Below the pieces are notes generated by a model. The model searched no databases, had not been told where the DNA came from, and saw only the letters and a list, made by a program, of their open reading frames with translations. A DNA stretch of 64,000 nucleotides from Hippophae tibetana (lineage: Eukaryota; Streptophyta; Magnoliopsida; Rosales; Elaeagnaceae), in NCBI GenBank assembly GCA_037013495.1, contig CM072801.1:81391816-81455815 (forward strand), given 5' to 3'. A program made the translations under genes and the position numbers. Below are positions 38,633 to 50,100 of the stretch, piece by piece (the first letter of the stretch is position 1; each line of letters begins with the position of its first letter).

Positions 38633-38665
38633 AACGGCTTGTTGCATAGGCTAAATGCAACCGTT
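38633..38665 (+). other. Hairpin upstream of the 3' LTR
   Basis: AACGG (38633-38637) and TTGCAT (38642-38647) pair with ATGCAA (38655-38660) and CCGTT (38661-38665). This gives an 11-bp two-part stem with a 4-nt internal bulge and a 7-nt loop. Function unknown. Confidence 0.6.
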
Positions 38666-38712
38666 TCAATCCACGAAAGTGATTTAGGATAGTTTAATTT
38701 TTAGCTTTTATC

Positions 38713-38742
38713 GCTTCTCTTGCTAAGAGACTAGCAAGAAGC
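38713..38742 (+). other. Hairpin abutting the polypurine tract
   Basis: GCTT (38713-38716) and CTTGCTA (38719-38725) pair with TAGCAAG (38732-38738) and AAGC (38739-38742), an 11-bp stem with a 2-nt bulge and a 6-nt loop. It ends one base before the G-rich tract that primes plus-strand DNA, so it may help define that tract. This is inferred from position only. Confidence 0.6.
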
Positions 38743-38743
38743 T

Positions 38744-38755
38744 GGTTGGGGGTTG
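38744..38755 (+). other. Polypurine tract (3' PPT)
   Basis: GGTTGGGGGTTG directly precedes the TGATGA start of the 3' LTR, the position required for the plus-strand primer. It is G-rich but includes T, as I recall for several Athila elements, rather than a pure purine run. Confidence 0.7.
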
Positions 38756-40825
38756 TGATGAGTGCTCAAAAAGCACTAAAATAACCATGATTTTATGTAC
38801 CTTAATTGATTAAAAATACATATATTTATATGTTTTATCATATATTTATATAAATTTGTCTTTTTCGGAATCACGGGTATTTTTATTGTTTTTCAGGTAT
38901 TTTGGCTTAAAAACGCAATGTAAAGACTTAAAGAGGAATATTTGAAGCAATACATCACAAATATATCAATAAATAAGTGAGAAAAGGTCAACAAACATGG
39001 AAAAATCGGACGAAATGGGTCGAAAAGGTCAAAAATGTCAAAAAGACGGAAATCGCGCGTCGCAGCCCGGCCGTGCGCGCAGCCCAGCGCCCCAGCGCCC
39101 AGCCGCGCGCGCCCCAGCGCGCCCCAGCGCCCCATCCCGCGCGCGCTGGCATGCCCAGCTGCGCGCAACGCAGCGCGCTGGCACTGTTCACGCGCGCCGA
39201 GCTGCGCGCAGCGACAGCCCCAGCGCGCGCGCGCAGCGCCCAGCAGCCGCCCATCCGCGCGCCCAACGCGTTTTCGCCCCATTTTTCACGTGCAGCCGCC
39301 CCTGTGACGTCATGCTGACGTCATTGATGACATCAGCAAGTCCAATACGCGTTTTTACATTTTTTAATATTTTTTTAACATTTTTTTACTCATTTTTTCT
39401 CTCCATCCTCACCTATAAATACCCCCCTTCCATTCACTTCAAATCACACCTTCAAAAACTCACTTCTCTCTTCTTTCTTTCTCTCATTTCTTAGTTTTTA
39501 GTTTCTCTTAGTTTCTTTCTAAGTTTCTAAGCTTTTCTTAGTTTTTCTCTTAGTTTTTAGTTCAATTCTCTTAGGTTTAGTGTTCTTCTCTTTTTGAGAG
39601 GAACTTGTAATGTTTTTGTAATAATTTAGATTTTTGATTCAATATATGGAAGTGCAAATTCCGCTCGGAGGTTTTCTAGCAACGGGAATAGCGTCGAAGT
39701 TCTGTAAGGATTTTATTTTCTTTACAGTTATTTTTATGCTTTATTCTTACATGTTATATTCAACTTGTCTGTGGTTAAATTTAACTATGCTAGCTGTTTA
39801 GTAAAAATGATGTAATAACGACGTTGTTATGCTTGCGAAATATTAAATAGGTAAAAATCTTTAAAATGAATTGATTTTGTTTTTATTCAAGATTTTATAT
39901 TAAGAATGTTAGAGAGAAATATATTATTTTTCATTACAAACTTAAACCCGAAAATTAGATTTTAAGGTTTAGTTATCCGGTCTAATTTAGAGTAGTGCTC
40001 TTTTATTTGTTGGTACAATCGCCCGGTAGTTAGAGTGAAACTCTATTTCAAAAGTTTTTATAAGAATTATTATGAGAAAATGTATTGACAACATGTTTTC
40101 AATAGTGGTTTTAAAACTTGAAAGTTAGTACTCGGATAATTAAATTCTTAGGTTTAATTTGGACACCTTGAATAAAGTTTAAACTGTCTAACCCCACCAA
40201 AGGTGGCATTTAAATGGTTCATTTTCAATCTCTTAGAAAAAGGAATTAATTTAATTAAGCATATTAGTTATCAACCCCACCCATAGGTGTTAATTGATTT
40301 GTTTAGTTAACAAAGAATATCTAACCCCACCAAAGGTGGTATTTATATAAAAAAGAGAGAATCAATAAAATGTCAATTTATATCTTTAATAACCTAGTTA
40401 ATATGAGCAAGCATAATTAATTTAGTTATTATATCCATAAATACTCCGCTAATATAAATGATAAAAATTTGCATGAACATTTATTGAATCCGTATATATG
40501 TTTATTTCTAGATAATTATTTGAATTTGTATCTATGTTTATTTTTATGATTTTAGATTATATTTAATTAATCTGTATATATGTTTTATTTTATGTTATTA
40601 GATTAGGAACACAAAAACCAAACTATCGTGACAGGATGTTTAGGATTTAATTTCGTTTTTAAAAGGTTGATTAATAAGTTAAAAACCACATACATTCCTT
40701 CCTTAGATCGACCTTGGGAGTATACTTATCATTTTCTACGAAATGATTCGTGCACTTGCGAGAGTTTTATAAATATTAAAACCAAAGTATTTGCGGGAAT
40801 CGGCGATGCCGGTTTTCGTTCATCA
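38756..40825 (+). repeat. 3' LTR
   Basis: 2070-bp copy of the 5' LTR. Outside the GC-rich island I see about one base difference. Inside it the two LTRs differ by two short segments (about 22 and 32 nt), consistent with slippage between CAGCGC-type microrepeats. It begins right after the G-rich tract and ends at the right CAAAG duplication. The promoter motifs of the 5' LTR are all present (G-box 39287, C-boxes 39305 and 39316, TATA 39414). A transcript started here would read into the right satellite arm. Confidence 0.95.
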
Positions 40826-40830
40826 CAAAG
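40826..40830. repeat. Target site duplication CAAAG, right
   Basis: CAAAG directly follows the TCATCA end of the 3' LTR and matches 27309-27313. The satellite then continues in phase with GTTTCTTTATT, so no satellite sequence was lost on insertion. Confidence 0.95.
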
Positions 40831-42099
40831 GTTTCTTTATTTTTTTGGTCATTAAATCTGTATTCTTCCTAAAAACGTATGGGAGCAGAAAAAGAAAGGG
40901 GCTAGTTTTCAAAACTACGAAAATACGAAAACATTTGATGAATCAGACTTCCAACATCAAATGACAATAACTTTTAACTAGGGTATCGTAACGACTATTA
41001 TAATATATCAAAATCGGAGCTCGTCTCGATCCATACAATAATTGTTGGCCTAGCATTGGAACCTGATTTCTGTACCCAAATTCCATCGTTTACATAACTT
41101 ATCGAGGGTTTTAAGATTTTGTCGTAAATTTGCAGTTTACTTACCTTCGATTTGAATCAATAGAGCTGTAAATGAGATATTGCATCCGACAAAGGTTTCT
41201 TTATTTATTTGGTCAATAAATCTGTATTCTTCCTAAAAAAACTATTGGAGCAGAAAAAGAAAGGGGCTAGTTTTCATAATTTCAAAAATAACAAAACATT
41301 TGATGAATCAGACTTCCAACATCAAATGACCATAACTTTTGACTGGGTATCGTAACGACTATTATAATATATCAAATCGGAGCTCGTCTCGATCCATACA
41401 ATAATTGTTGGCCTCGGAATGGAACCTGATTTCTGTACCCAAATTCCATCGTGTACATAACCTATCGATGGTTTTAAGATTTTGTCGTAAATTTGCGGTT
41501 TACTTACCTTCGATATGATTCAATAGAGCTGTCAATGAGATATTGGTTTCGACAAAGGTTTCTTTATTTATTTGGTCATTAAATCTGTATTCTTCCTAAA
41601 AACGTATGGGAGCAGAAAAAGAAAGGGGCTAGTTTTCATAATTTCAAAAATAACAAAACATTTGATGAATCAGACTTCCAACATCAAATGACCATAACTT
41701 TTGACTGGGGTATCGTAACGACTATTATAATATATCAAATCGGAGCTCGTCTCGATCCATACAATAATTGTTGGCCTCGGAATGGAACATGATTTCGGTA
41801 CCCAAATTCCATCGTGTACATAACCTATCGATGGTTTTAAGATTTTGTCGTACATTTGCGGTTTACTTACCTTCGATATGATTCAATAGAGCTGTCAATG
41901 AGATATTGCTTTCGACAAAGGTTTCTTTATTTATTTGGTCATTAAATCTGTATTCTTCCTAAAAACGTATGGGAGAAGAAAAAGAAAGGGGCTAGTTTTC
42001 AAAACTTCAAAAATACGAAAACATTTGATGAATCAGACTTCCAACATCAAATGACCATAACTTTTAACTCGGGTATCGTAACGACTATTATAATATATC

Positions 42100-45000
42100 A
42101 AAATCGGAACACGTCTCGATCCATACAATAATTGTTGGCCTAGAATTGGAACCTGATTTCCGTACCCAAATTCCATCGTTTACATAACTTATCGAGGGTT
42201 TGAAGATTTTGTCGTAAATTTCCGGTTTACTTACTTTCGATTTGAATCGATAGAGCTGTAAATGAGATATTGGATCCGACAAAGGTTTCTTTATTTTTTT
42301 GGTCATTAAATCTGTATTCTTCCTAAAAACGTATGGGAGCAGAAAAAGAAAGGGGCTAGTTTTCAAAACTTCGAAAATACGAAAACATTTGATGAATCAG
42401 ACTTCCAACATCAAATGACCATAACTTTTAACTAGGGTATCGTAACGAATATTATAATATATCAAAATCGGAGCTCGTCTCGATGCATACAATAATTGTT
42501 GGCCTAGCATTGGAACCTGATTTCTGTACCCAAATTCCATCGTTTACATAACTTATCGAGGGTTTGAAGATTTTGTCGTAAATTTCCGGTTTACTTACTT
42601 TCGATTTGAATTGATAGAGCTGTCAATGAGATATTGCATCCGACAAAGGTTTCTTTATTTATTTGGTAAATAAATCGGTATTCTTCCTAAAAACGTATGG
42701 GTGCAGAAAAAGAAAGGGGCTAGTTTTCATAATTTCAAAAATAACAAAATATTTGATGAATCAGACTTCCAACATCAAATGACCATAAATTTTTGACTGG
42801 GGTATCGTAACGACTATTATAATATATCAAATCGGAGCACGTCTCGATCCATACAATAATTGTTGGCCTAGCATTGGAACCTGATTTCTCTACCCAAATT
42901 CCATCGTTTACATAACTTATCGAGGGTTTGAAGATTTTGTCGTAAATTTGCGGTTTACTTACCTTCGATTTGAATCAATAGAGCTGTAAATGAGATATTG
43001 CATTCGACAAAGGTTTCTTTATTTATTTGGTAAATAAATCTGTATTCTTCCTAAAAAAACTATGGGAGCAGAAAAAGAAAGGGGCTAGTTTTCATAATTT
43101 CAAAAATAACAAAACATTTGATGAATCAGATTTCCAACATCAAATGACCATAACTTTTGACTGGGGTATCGTAACGACAATTATAATATATCAAATCGGA
43201 GCTCGTCTCGATCCATACAATAATTGTTGGCCTCGGAATGGAACCTGAATTCTGTACCCAAATTCCATCGTGTACATAACCTATCGATGGTTTTAAGATT
43301 TTGTCGTAAATTTGCGTTTTACTTACCTTCGATATTATTCAATAGAGCTGTCAATGAGATATTGGTTTCGACAAAGGTTTCTTTATTTATTTGGTCATTA
43401 AATCTGTATTCTTCCTAAAAACGTATGGGAGCAGAAAAAGAAAGGGGCTAGTTTTCAAAACTTCAAAAATACGAAAACATTTGATGAATCAGACTTCCAA
43501 CATCAAATGACCATAACTTTTAACTCGGGTATCGTAACGACTATTATAATATATCAAAATCGGAGCACGTCTCGATCCATACAATAATTGTTGGCCTAGA
43601 ATTGGAACCTGATTTCCGTACCCAAATTCCATCGTTTACATAACTTATCGAGGGTTTGAAGATTTTGTCGTAAATTTCCGGTTTACTTACTTTCGATTTG
43701 AATCGATGGAGCTGTAAATGAGATATTGGATCCGACAAAGGTTTCTTTATTTTTTTGGTCATTAAATCTGTATTCTTCCTAAAAACGTATGGGAGCAGAA
43801 AAAGAAAGGGGCTAGTTTTCAAAACTTCGAAAATACGAAAACATTTGATGAATCAGACTTCCAACATCAAATGACCATAACTTTTAACTAGGGTATCGTA
43901 ACGAATATTATAATATATTAAAATCGGAGCTCCTCTCGATCCATACAATAATTGTTGGCCTAGCATTGGAACCTGATTTCTGTACCCAAATTCCATCGTT
44001 TACATAACTTATCGAGGGTTTGAAGATTTTGTCGTAAATTTCCGGTTTACTTACTTTCGATTTGAATTGATAGAGCTGTCAATGAGATATTGCATCCGAC
44101 AAAGGTTTCTTTATTTATTTGGTAAATAAATCTGTATTCTTCCTAAAAACGTATGGGTGCAGAAAAAGAAAGGGGCTAGTTTTCATAATTTCAAAAATAA
44201 CAAAATATTTGATGAATTAGACTTCCAACATCAAATGACCATAACTTTTGACTAGGGTATCGTAACGACTATTATAATATATCAAATCGGAGCACGTCTC
44301 GATCCATACAATAATTGTTGGCCTAGCATTGGAACCTGATTTCTCTACCCAAATTCCATCGTTTACATAACTTATCGAGGGTTTGAAGATTTTGTCGTAA
44401 ATTTGCGGTTTACTTACCTTCGATTTGAATCAATAGAGCTGTAAATGAGATATTGCATCCGACAAAGGTTTCTTTATTTATTTGGTAAATAAATCTGTAT
44501 TCTTCCTAAAAAAACTATGGGAGCAGAAAAAGAAAGGGGCTAGTTTTCATAATTTCAAAAATAACAAAACATTTGATGAATCAGATTTCCAACATCAAAT
44601 GACCATAACTTTTGACTGGGGTATCGTAACGACTATTATAATATATCAAATCGGAGCTCGTCTCGATCCATACAATAATGGTTGGCCTCGGAATGGAACC
44701 TGATTTCTGTACCCAAATTCCATCGTGTACATAACCTATCGATGGTTTTAAGATTTTGTCGTAAATTTGCGGTTTACTTACCTTCGATTTGAATCAATAG
44801 AGCTGTAAATGAGATATTGCATCCGACAAAGGTTTCTTTATTTATTTGGTAAATAAATCTGTATTCTTCCTAAAAACGTATGGGAGCAGAAAAAGAAAGG
44901 GGCTAGTTTTCAAAACTTCGAAAATACGAAAACATTTGATGAATCAGACTTCCAACATCAAATGACCATAACTTTTAACTCGGGTATCGTAAGGACTATT

Positions 45001-48000
45001 ATAATATATCAAAATCGGAACACGTCTCGATCCATACAATAATTGTTGGCCTAGAATTGTAACCTGATTTCCGTACCCAAATTCCATCGTTTACATAACT
45101 TATCGAGGGTTTGAAGATTTTGTCGTAAATTTCCGGTTTACTTACCTTCGATATGATTCAATAGAGCTGTCAATGAGATATTGGTTTCGACAAAGGTTTC
45201 TTTATTTTTTTGGTCATTAAATCTGTATTCTTCCTAAATACGTATGCGAGCAGAAAAAGAATGGGGCTAGTTTTCAAAACTTCGAAAATATGAAAACATT
45301 TGATGAATCAGACTTCCAACATCAAATGACCATAACTTTTAACTCGGGTATCGTAACGACTATTATAATATATCAAAATCAGAGCACGTCTCGATCCATA
45401 CAATAATTGTTGGCCTCGGAATGGAAGCTGATTTCTGTACCCAAATTCCATCGTGTACATAACCTATCGATGGTTTTAAGATTTTGTCGTAAATTTGCGG
45501 TTTACTTACCTTCGATATGATTCAATAGAGCTGTCAATGAGATATTGCATCCGACAAAGGTTTCTTTATTTATTTGGTAAATAAATCTGTATTCTTCTTA
45601 AAAACGTATGGGAGCAGAAAAAGAAAGGGGCTAGTTTTCATAATTTCAAAAATAACAAAACATTTGATGAATGAGACTTCCAACATCAAATGACCATAAC
45701 TTTTGACTGGGGTATCGTAACGACTATTATAATATATCAAATCGGAGCACGTCTCGATCCATACAATAATTGTTGGCCTCGGAATGGAACCTGATTTCTG
45801 TACCCAAATTCCATCGTGTACATAACCTATCGATGGTTTTAAGATTTTGTCGTACATTTGCGGTTTACTTACCTTCGATATGATTCAATAGAGCTGTCAA
45901 TGAGATATTGGTTTCGACAAAGGTTTCTTTATTTATTGGTCATTAAATCTGTATTCTTCCTAAAAACGTATGGGAGCAGAAAACGAAAGGGGCTAGTTTT
46001 CAAAACTTCAAAAATACGAAAACATTTGATGAATCAGACTTCCAACATCAAATGACCATAACTTTTAACTCGGGTATCGTAACGACTATTATAATATATC
46101 AAAATCGGTGCACGGCTCGATCCATACAATAATTGTTGGCCTAGAATTGGAACCTGATTTCCGTACCCAAATTCCATCGTTTACATAACTTATCGAGGGT
46201 TTGAAGATTTTGTCGTAAATTTCCGGTTTACTTACTTTCGATTTGAATCGATAGAGCTGTAAATGAGATATTGGATCCGACAAAGGTTTCTATATTTTTT
46301 TGGTCATTAAATCTGTATTCTTCCTAAAAACGTATGGGAGGAGAAAAAGAAAGGGGCTAGTTTTCAAAACTTCGAAAATACGAAAACATTTGATGAATCA
46401 GACTTCCAACATCAAATGACCATAACTTTTAACTAGGGTATCGTAACGAATATTATAATATATTAAAATCGGAGCTCGTCTCGATCCATACAATAATTGT
46501 TGGCCTAGCATTGGAACCTGATTTCTGTACCCAAATTCCATCGTTTACATAACTTATCGAGGGTTTGAAGATTTTGTCGTAAATTTCCGGTTTACTTACT
46601 TTCGATTTGAATTGATAGAGCTGTCAATGAGATATTGCATCCGACAAAGGTTTCTTTATTTATTTGGTAAATAAATCGGTATTCTTCCTAAAAACGTATG
46701 GGTGCAGAAAAAGAAAGGGGCTAGTTTTCATAATTTCAAAAATAACAAAATATTTGATGAATCAGACTTCCAACATCAAATGACCATAACTTTTGACTGG
46801 GGTATCGTAACGACTATTATAATATATCAAATCGGAGCACGTCTCGATCCATACAATAATTGTTGGCCTAGCATTGGAACCTGATTTCTCTACCCAAATT
46901 CCATCGTTTACATAACTTATCGAGGGTTTGAAGATTTTGTCGTAAATTTGCGGTTTACTTACCTTCGATTTGAATCAATAGAGCTGTAAATGAGATATTG
47001 CATTCGACAAAGGTTTCTTTATTTATTTGGTAAATAAATCTGTATTCTTCCTAAAAAAACTATGGGAGCAGAAAAAGAAAGGGGCTAGTTTTCATAATTT
47101 CAAAAATAACAAAACATTTGATGAATCAGATTTCCAACATCAAATGACCATAACTTTTGACTGGGGTATCGTAACGACAATTATAATATATCAAATCGGA
47201 GCTCGTCTCGATCCATACAATAATTGTTGGCCTCGGAATGGAACCTGAATTCTGTACCCAAATTCCATCGTGTACATAACCTATCGATGGTTTTAAGATT
47301 TTGTCGTAAATTTGCGTTTTACTTACCTTCGATATTATTCAATAGAGCTGTCAATGAGATATTGGTTTCGACAAAGGTTTCTTTATTTATTTGGTCATTA
47401 AATCTGTATTCTTCCTAAAAACGTATGGGAGCAGAAAAAGAAAGGGGCTAGTTTTCAAAACTTCAAAAATACGAAAACATTTGATGAATCAGACTTCCAA
47501 CATCAAATGACCATAACTTTTAACTCGGGTATCGTAACGACTATTATAATATATCTAAATCGGAGCACGTCTCGATCCATACAATAATTGTTGGCCTAGA
47601 ATTGGAACCTGATTTCCGTACCCAAATTCCATCGTTTACATAACTTATCGAGGGTTTGAAGATTTTGTCGTAAATTTCCGGTTTACTTACTTTCGATTTG
47701 AATCGATGGAGCTGTAAATGAGATATTGGATCCGACAAAGGTTTCTTTATTTTTTTGGTCATTAAATCTGTATTCTTCCTAAAAACGTATGGGAGCAGAA
47801 AAAGAAAGGGGCTAGTTTTCAAAACTTCGAAAATACGAAAACATTTGATGAATCAGACTTCCAACATCAAATGACCATAACTTTTAACTCGGGTATCGTA
47901 ACGACTATTATAATATATCAAATCGGAGCACGTCTCGATCCATACAATAATTGTTGGCCTAGCATTGGAACCTGATTTCTCTACCCAAATTCCATCGTTT

Positions 48001-50100
48001 ACATAACTTATCGAGGGTTTGAAGATTTTGTCGTAAATTTGCGGTTTACTTACCTTCGATTTGAATCAATAGAGCTGTAAATGAGATATTGCATCCGACA
48101 AAGGTTTCTTTATTTATTTGGTAAATAAATCTGTATTCTTAATAAAAAAAACTATGGGAGCAGAAAAAGAAAGGGGCTAGTTTTCATAATTTCAAAAATA
48201 ACAAAACATTTGATGAATCAGATTTCCAACATCAAATGACCATAACTTTTGACTGGGGTATCGTAACGACTATTATAATATATCAAATCGGAGCTCGTCT
48301 CGATCCATACAATAATGGTTGGACTCGGAATGGAACCTGATTTCTGTACCCAAATTCCATCGTGTACATAACCTATCGATCGTTTTAAGATTTTGTCGTA
48401 AATTTGCGGTTTACTTACCTTCGATTTGAATCAATAGAGCTGTAAATGAGATATTGCATCCGACAAAGGTTTCTTTATTTATTTGGTAAATAAATCTGTA
48501 TTCTTCCTAAAAACGTATGGGAGCAGAAAAAGAAAGGGGCTAGTTTTCAAAACTTCGAAAATACGAAAACATTTGATGAATCAGACTTCCAACATCAAAT
48601 GACCATAACTTTTAACTCGGGTATCGTAAGGACTATTATAATATATCAAAATCGGAACACCTCTCGATCCATACAATAATTGTTGGCCTAGAATTGTAAC
48701 CTGATTTCCGTACCCAAATTCCATCGTTTACATAACTTATCGAGGGTTTGAAGATTTTGTCGTAAATTTCCGGTTTACTTACCTTCGATATGATTCAATA
48801 GAGCTGTCAATGAGATATTGGTTTCGACAAAGGTTTCTTTATTTTTTTGGTCATTAAATCTGTATTCTTCCTAAATACGTATGCGAGCAGAAAAAGAATG
48901 GGGCTAGTTTTCAAAACTTCGAAAATACGAAAACATTTGATGAATCAGACTTCCAACATCAAATGACCATAACTTTTAACTCGGGTATCGTAACGACTAT
49001 TATAATATATCAAAATCAGAGCACGTCTCGATCCATACAATAATTGTTGGCCTCGGAATGGAAGCTGATTTCTGTACCCAAATTCCATCGTGTACATAAC
49101 CTATCGATGGTTTTAAGATTTTGTCGTAAATTTGCGGTTTACTTACCTTCGATATGATTCAATAGAGCTGTCAATGAGATATTGCATCCGACAAAGGTTT
49201 CTTTATTTATTTGGTAAATAAATCTGTATTCTTCCTAAAAACGTATGGGAGCAGAAAAAGAAAGGGGCTAGTTTTCATAATTTCAAAAATAACAAAACAT
49301 TTGATGAATGAGACTTCCAACATCAAATGACCATAAATTTTGACTGGGGTATCGTAACGACTATTATAATATATCAAATCGGAGCACGTCTCGATCCATA
49401 CAATAATTGTTGGCCTCGGAATGGAACCTGATTTCTGTACTCAAATTCCATCGTGTACATAACCTATCGATGGTTTTAAGATTTTGTCGTACATTTGCGG
49501 TTTACTTACCTTCGATATGATTCAATAGAGCTGTCAATGAGATATTGGTTTCGACAAAGGTTTCTTTATTTATTGGTCATTAAATCTGTATTCTTCCTAA
49601 AAACGTATGGGAGCAGAAAACGAAAGGGGCTAGTTTTCAAAACTTCAAAAATACGAAAACATTTGATGAATCAGACTTCCAACATCAAATGACCATAACT
49701 TTTAACTCGGGTATCGTAACGACTATTATAATATATCAAAATCGGTGCACGTCTCGATCCATACAATAATTGTTGGCCTAGAATTGGAACCTGATTTCCG
49801 TACCCAAATTCCATCGTTTACATAACTTATCGAGGGTTTGAAGATTTTGTCGTAAATTTCCGGTTTACTTACTTTCGATTTGAATCGATAGAGCTGTAAA
49901 TGAGATATTGGATCCGACAAAGGTTTCTATATTTTTTTGGTCATTAAATCTGTATTCTTCCTAAAAACGTATGGGAGGAGAAAAAGAAAGGGGCTAGTTT
50001 TCAAAACTTCGAAAATACGAAAACATTTGATGAATCAGACTTCCAACATCAAATGACCATAACTTTTAACTAGGGTATCGTAACGAAGATTATAATATAT
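42100..50100. repeat. 11-mer/10-mer satellite segmental duplication
   Basis: Left-half landmarks pair at offset 4000 bp (43027/47027, 43224/47224, 43544/47544), eleven monomers. Right-half landmarks pair at 3637 bp (45858/49495, 46089/49726), ten monomers. Shared oddities include CATACGTATGCGAGC-type and GGGTGCAGAA variants, TTGCGTTTTACTT, a GGTGCACG/GTGCACGG pair and GGAGGAGAA. The 363-bp change in offset implies that one copy lost or gained exactly one monomer, near 44.0-44.3 kb versus 47.9 kb. Edges are approximate. Confidence 0.75.

Larger units (their letters stand above)
36878..38755 (+). other. Post-pol region, no env-like gene visible
   Basis: About 1.9 kb between the ORF2 stop and the 3' LTR. 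Only short AT-rich frames of up to about 65 codons are present, without a signal peptide or membrane segments I would trust. Related Athila elements often carry an env-like frame here. The region holds the hairpin pair at 36891-36938, a strong acceptor-like pyrimidine tract ending at 37192, a stem-loop with a G tract (37196-37236), an A run (about 37852-37879), two hairpins (38633-38665 and 38713-38742) and the terminal polypurine tract. Confidence 0.8.
27314..40825 (+). mobile_element. Athila-lineage Ty3 LTR retrotransposon, whole-looking, with two gag regions
   Basis: A 13.5 kb element bounded by LTRs of 2060 and 2070 bp that start TGATGA and end TCATCA, inside a CAAAG 5-bp target duplication. 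It has a tRNA-Asp primer site, two long open frames and a G-rich polypurine tract before the 3' LTR. The Athila assignment (non-chromodomain Ty3 clade) rests on the Gag core, the TLRSGK motif before protease, the DLGAS protease motif, the RT and integrase sequence, and the post-pol GGGAGGCAACCC hairpin that I recall from this clade. No env-like frame is visible. The LTRs differ by about one substitution and two short indels, so insertion is very recent, of the order of ten thousand years under rates near 1.3e-8 per site per year. Both main frames are open, so the element looks whole. Confidence 0.95.
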
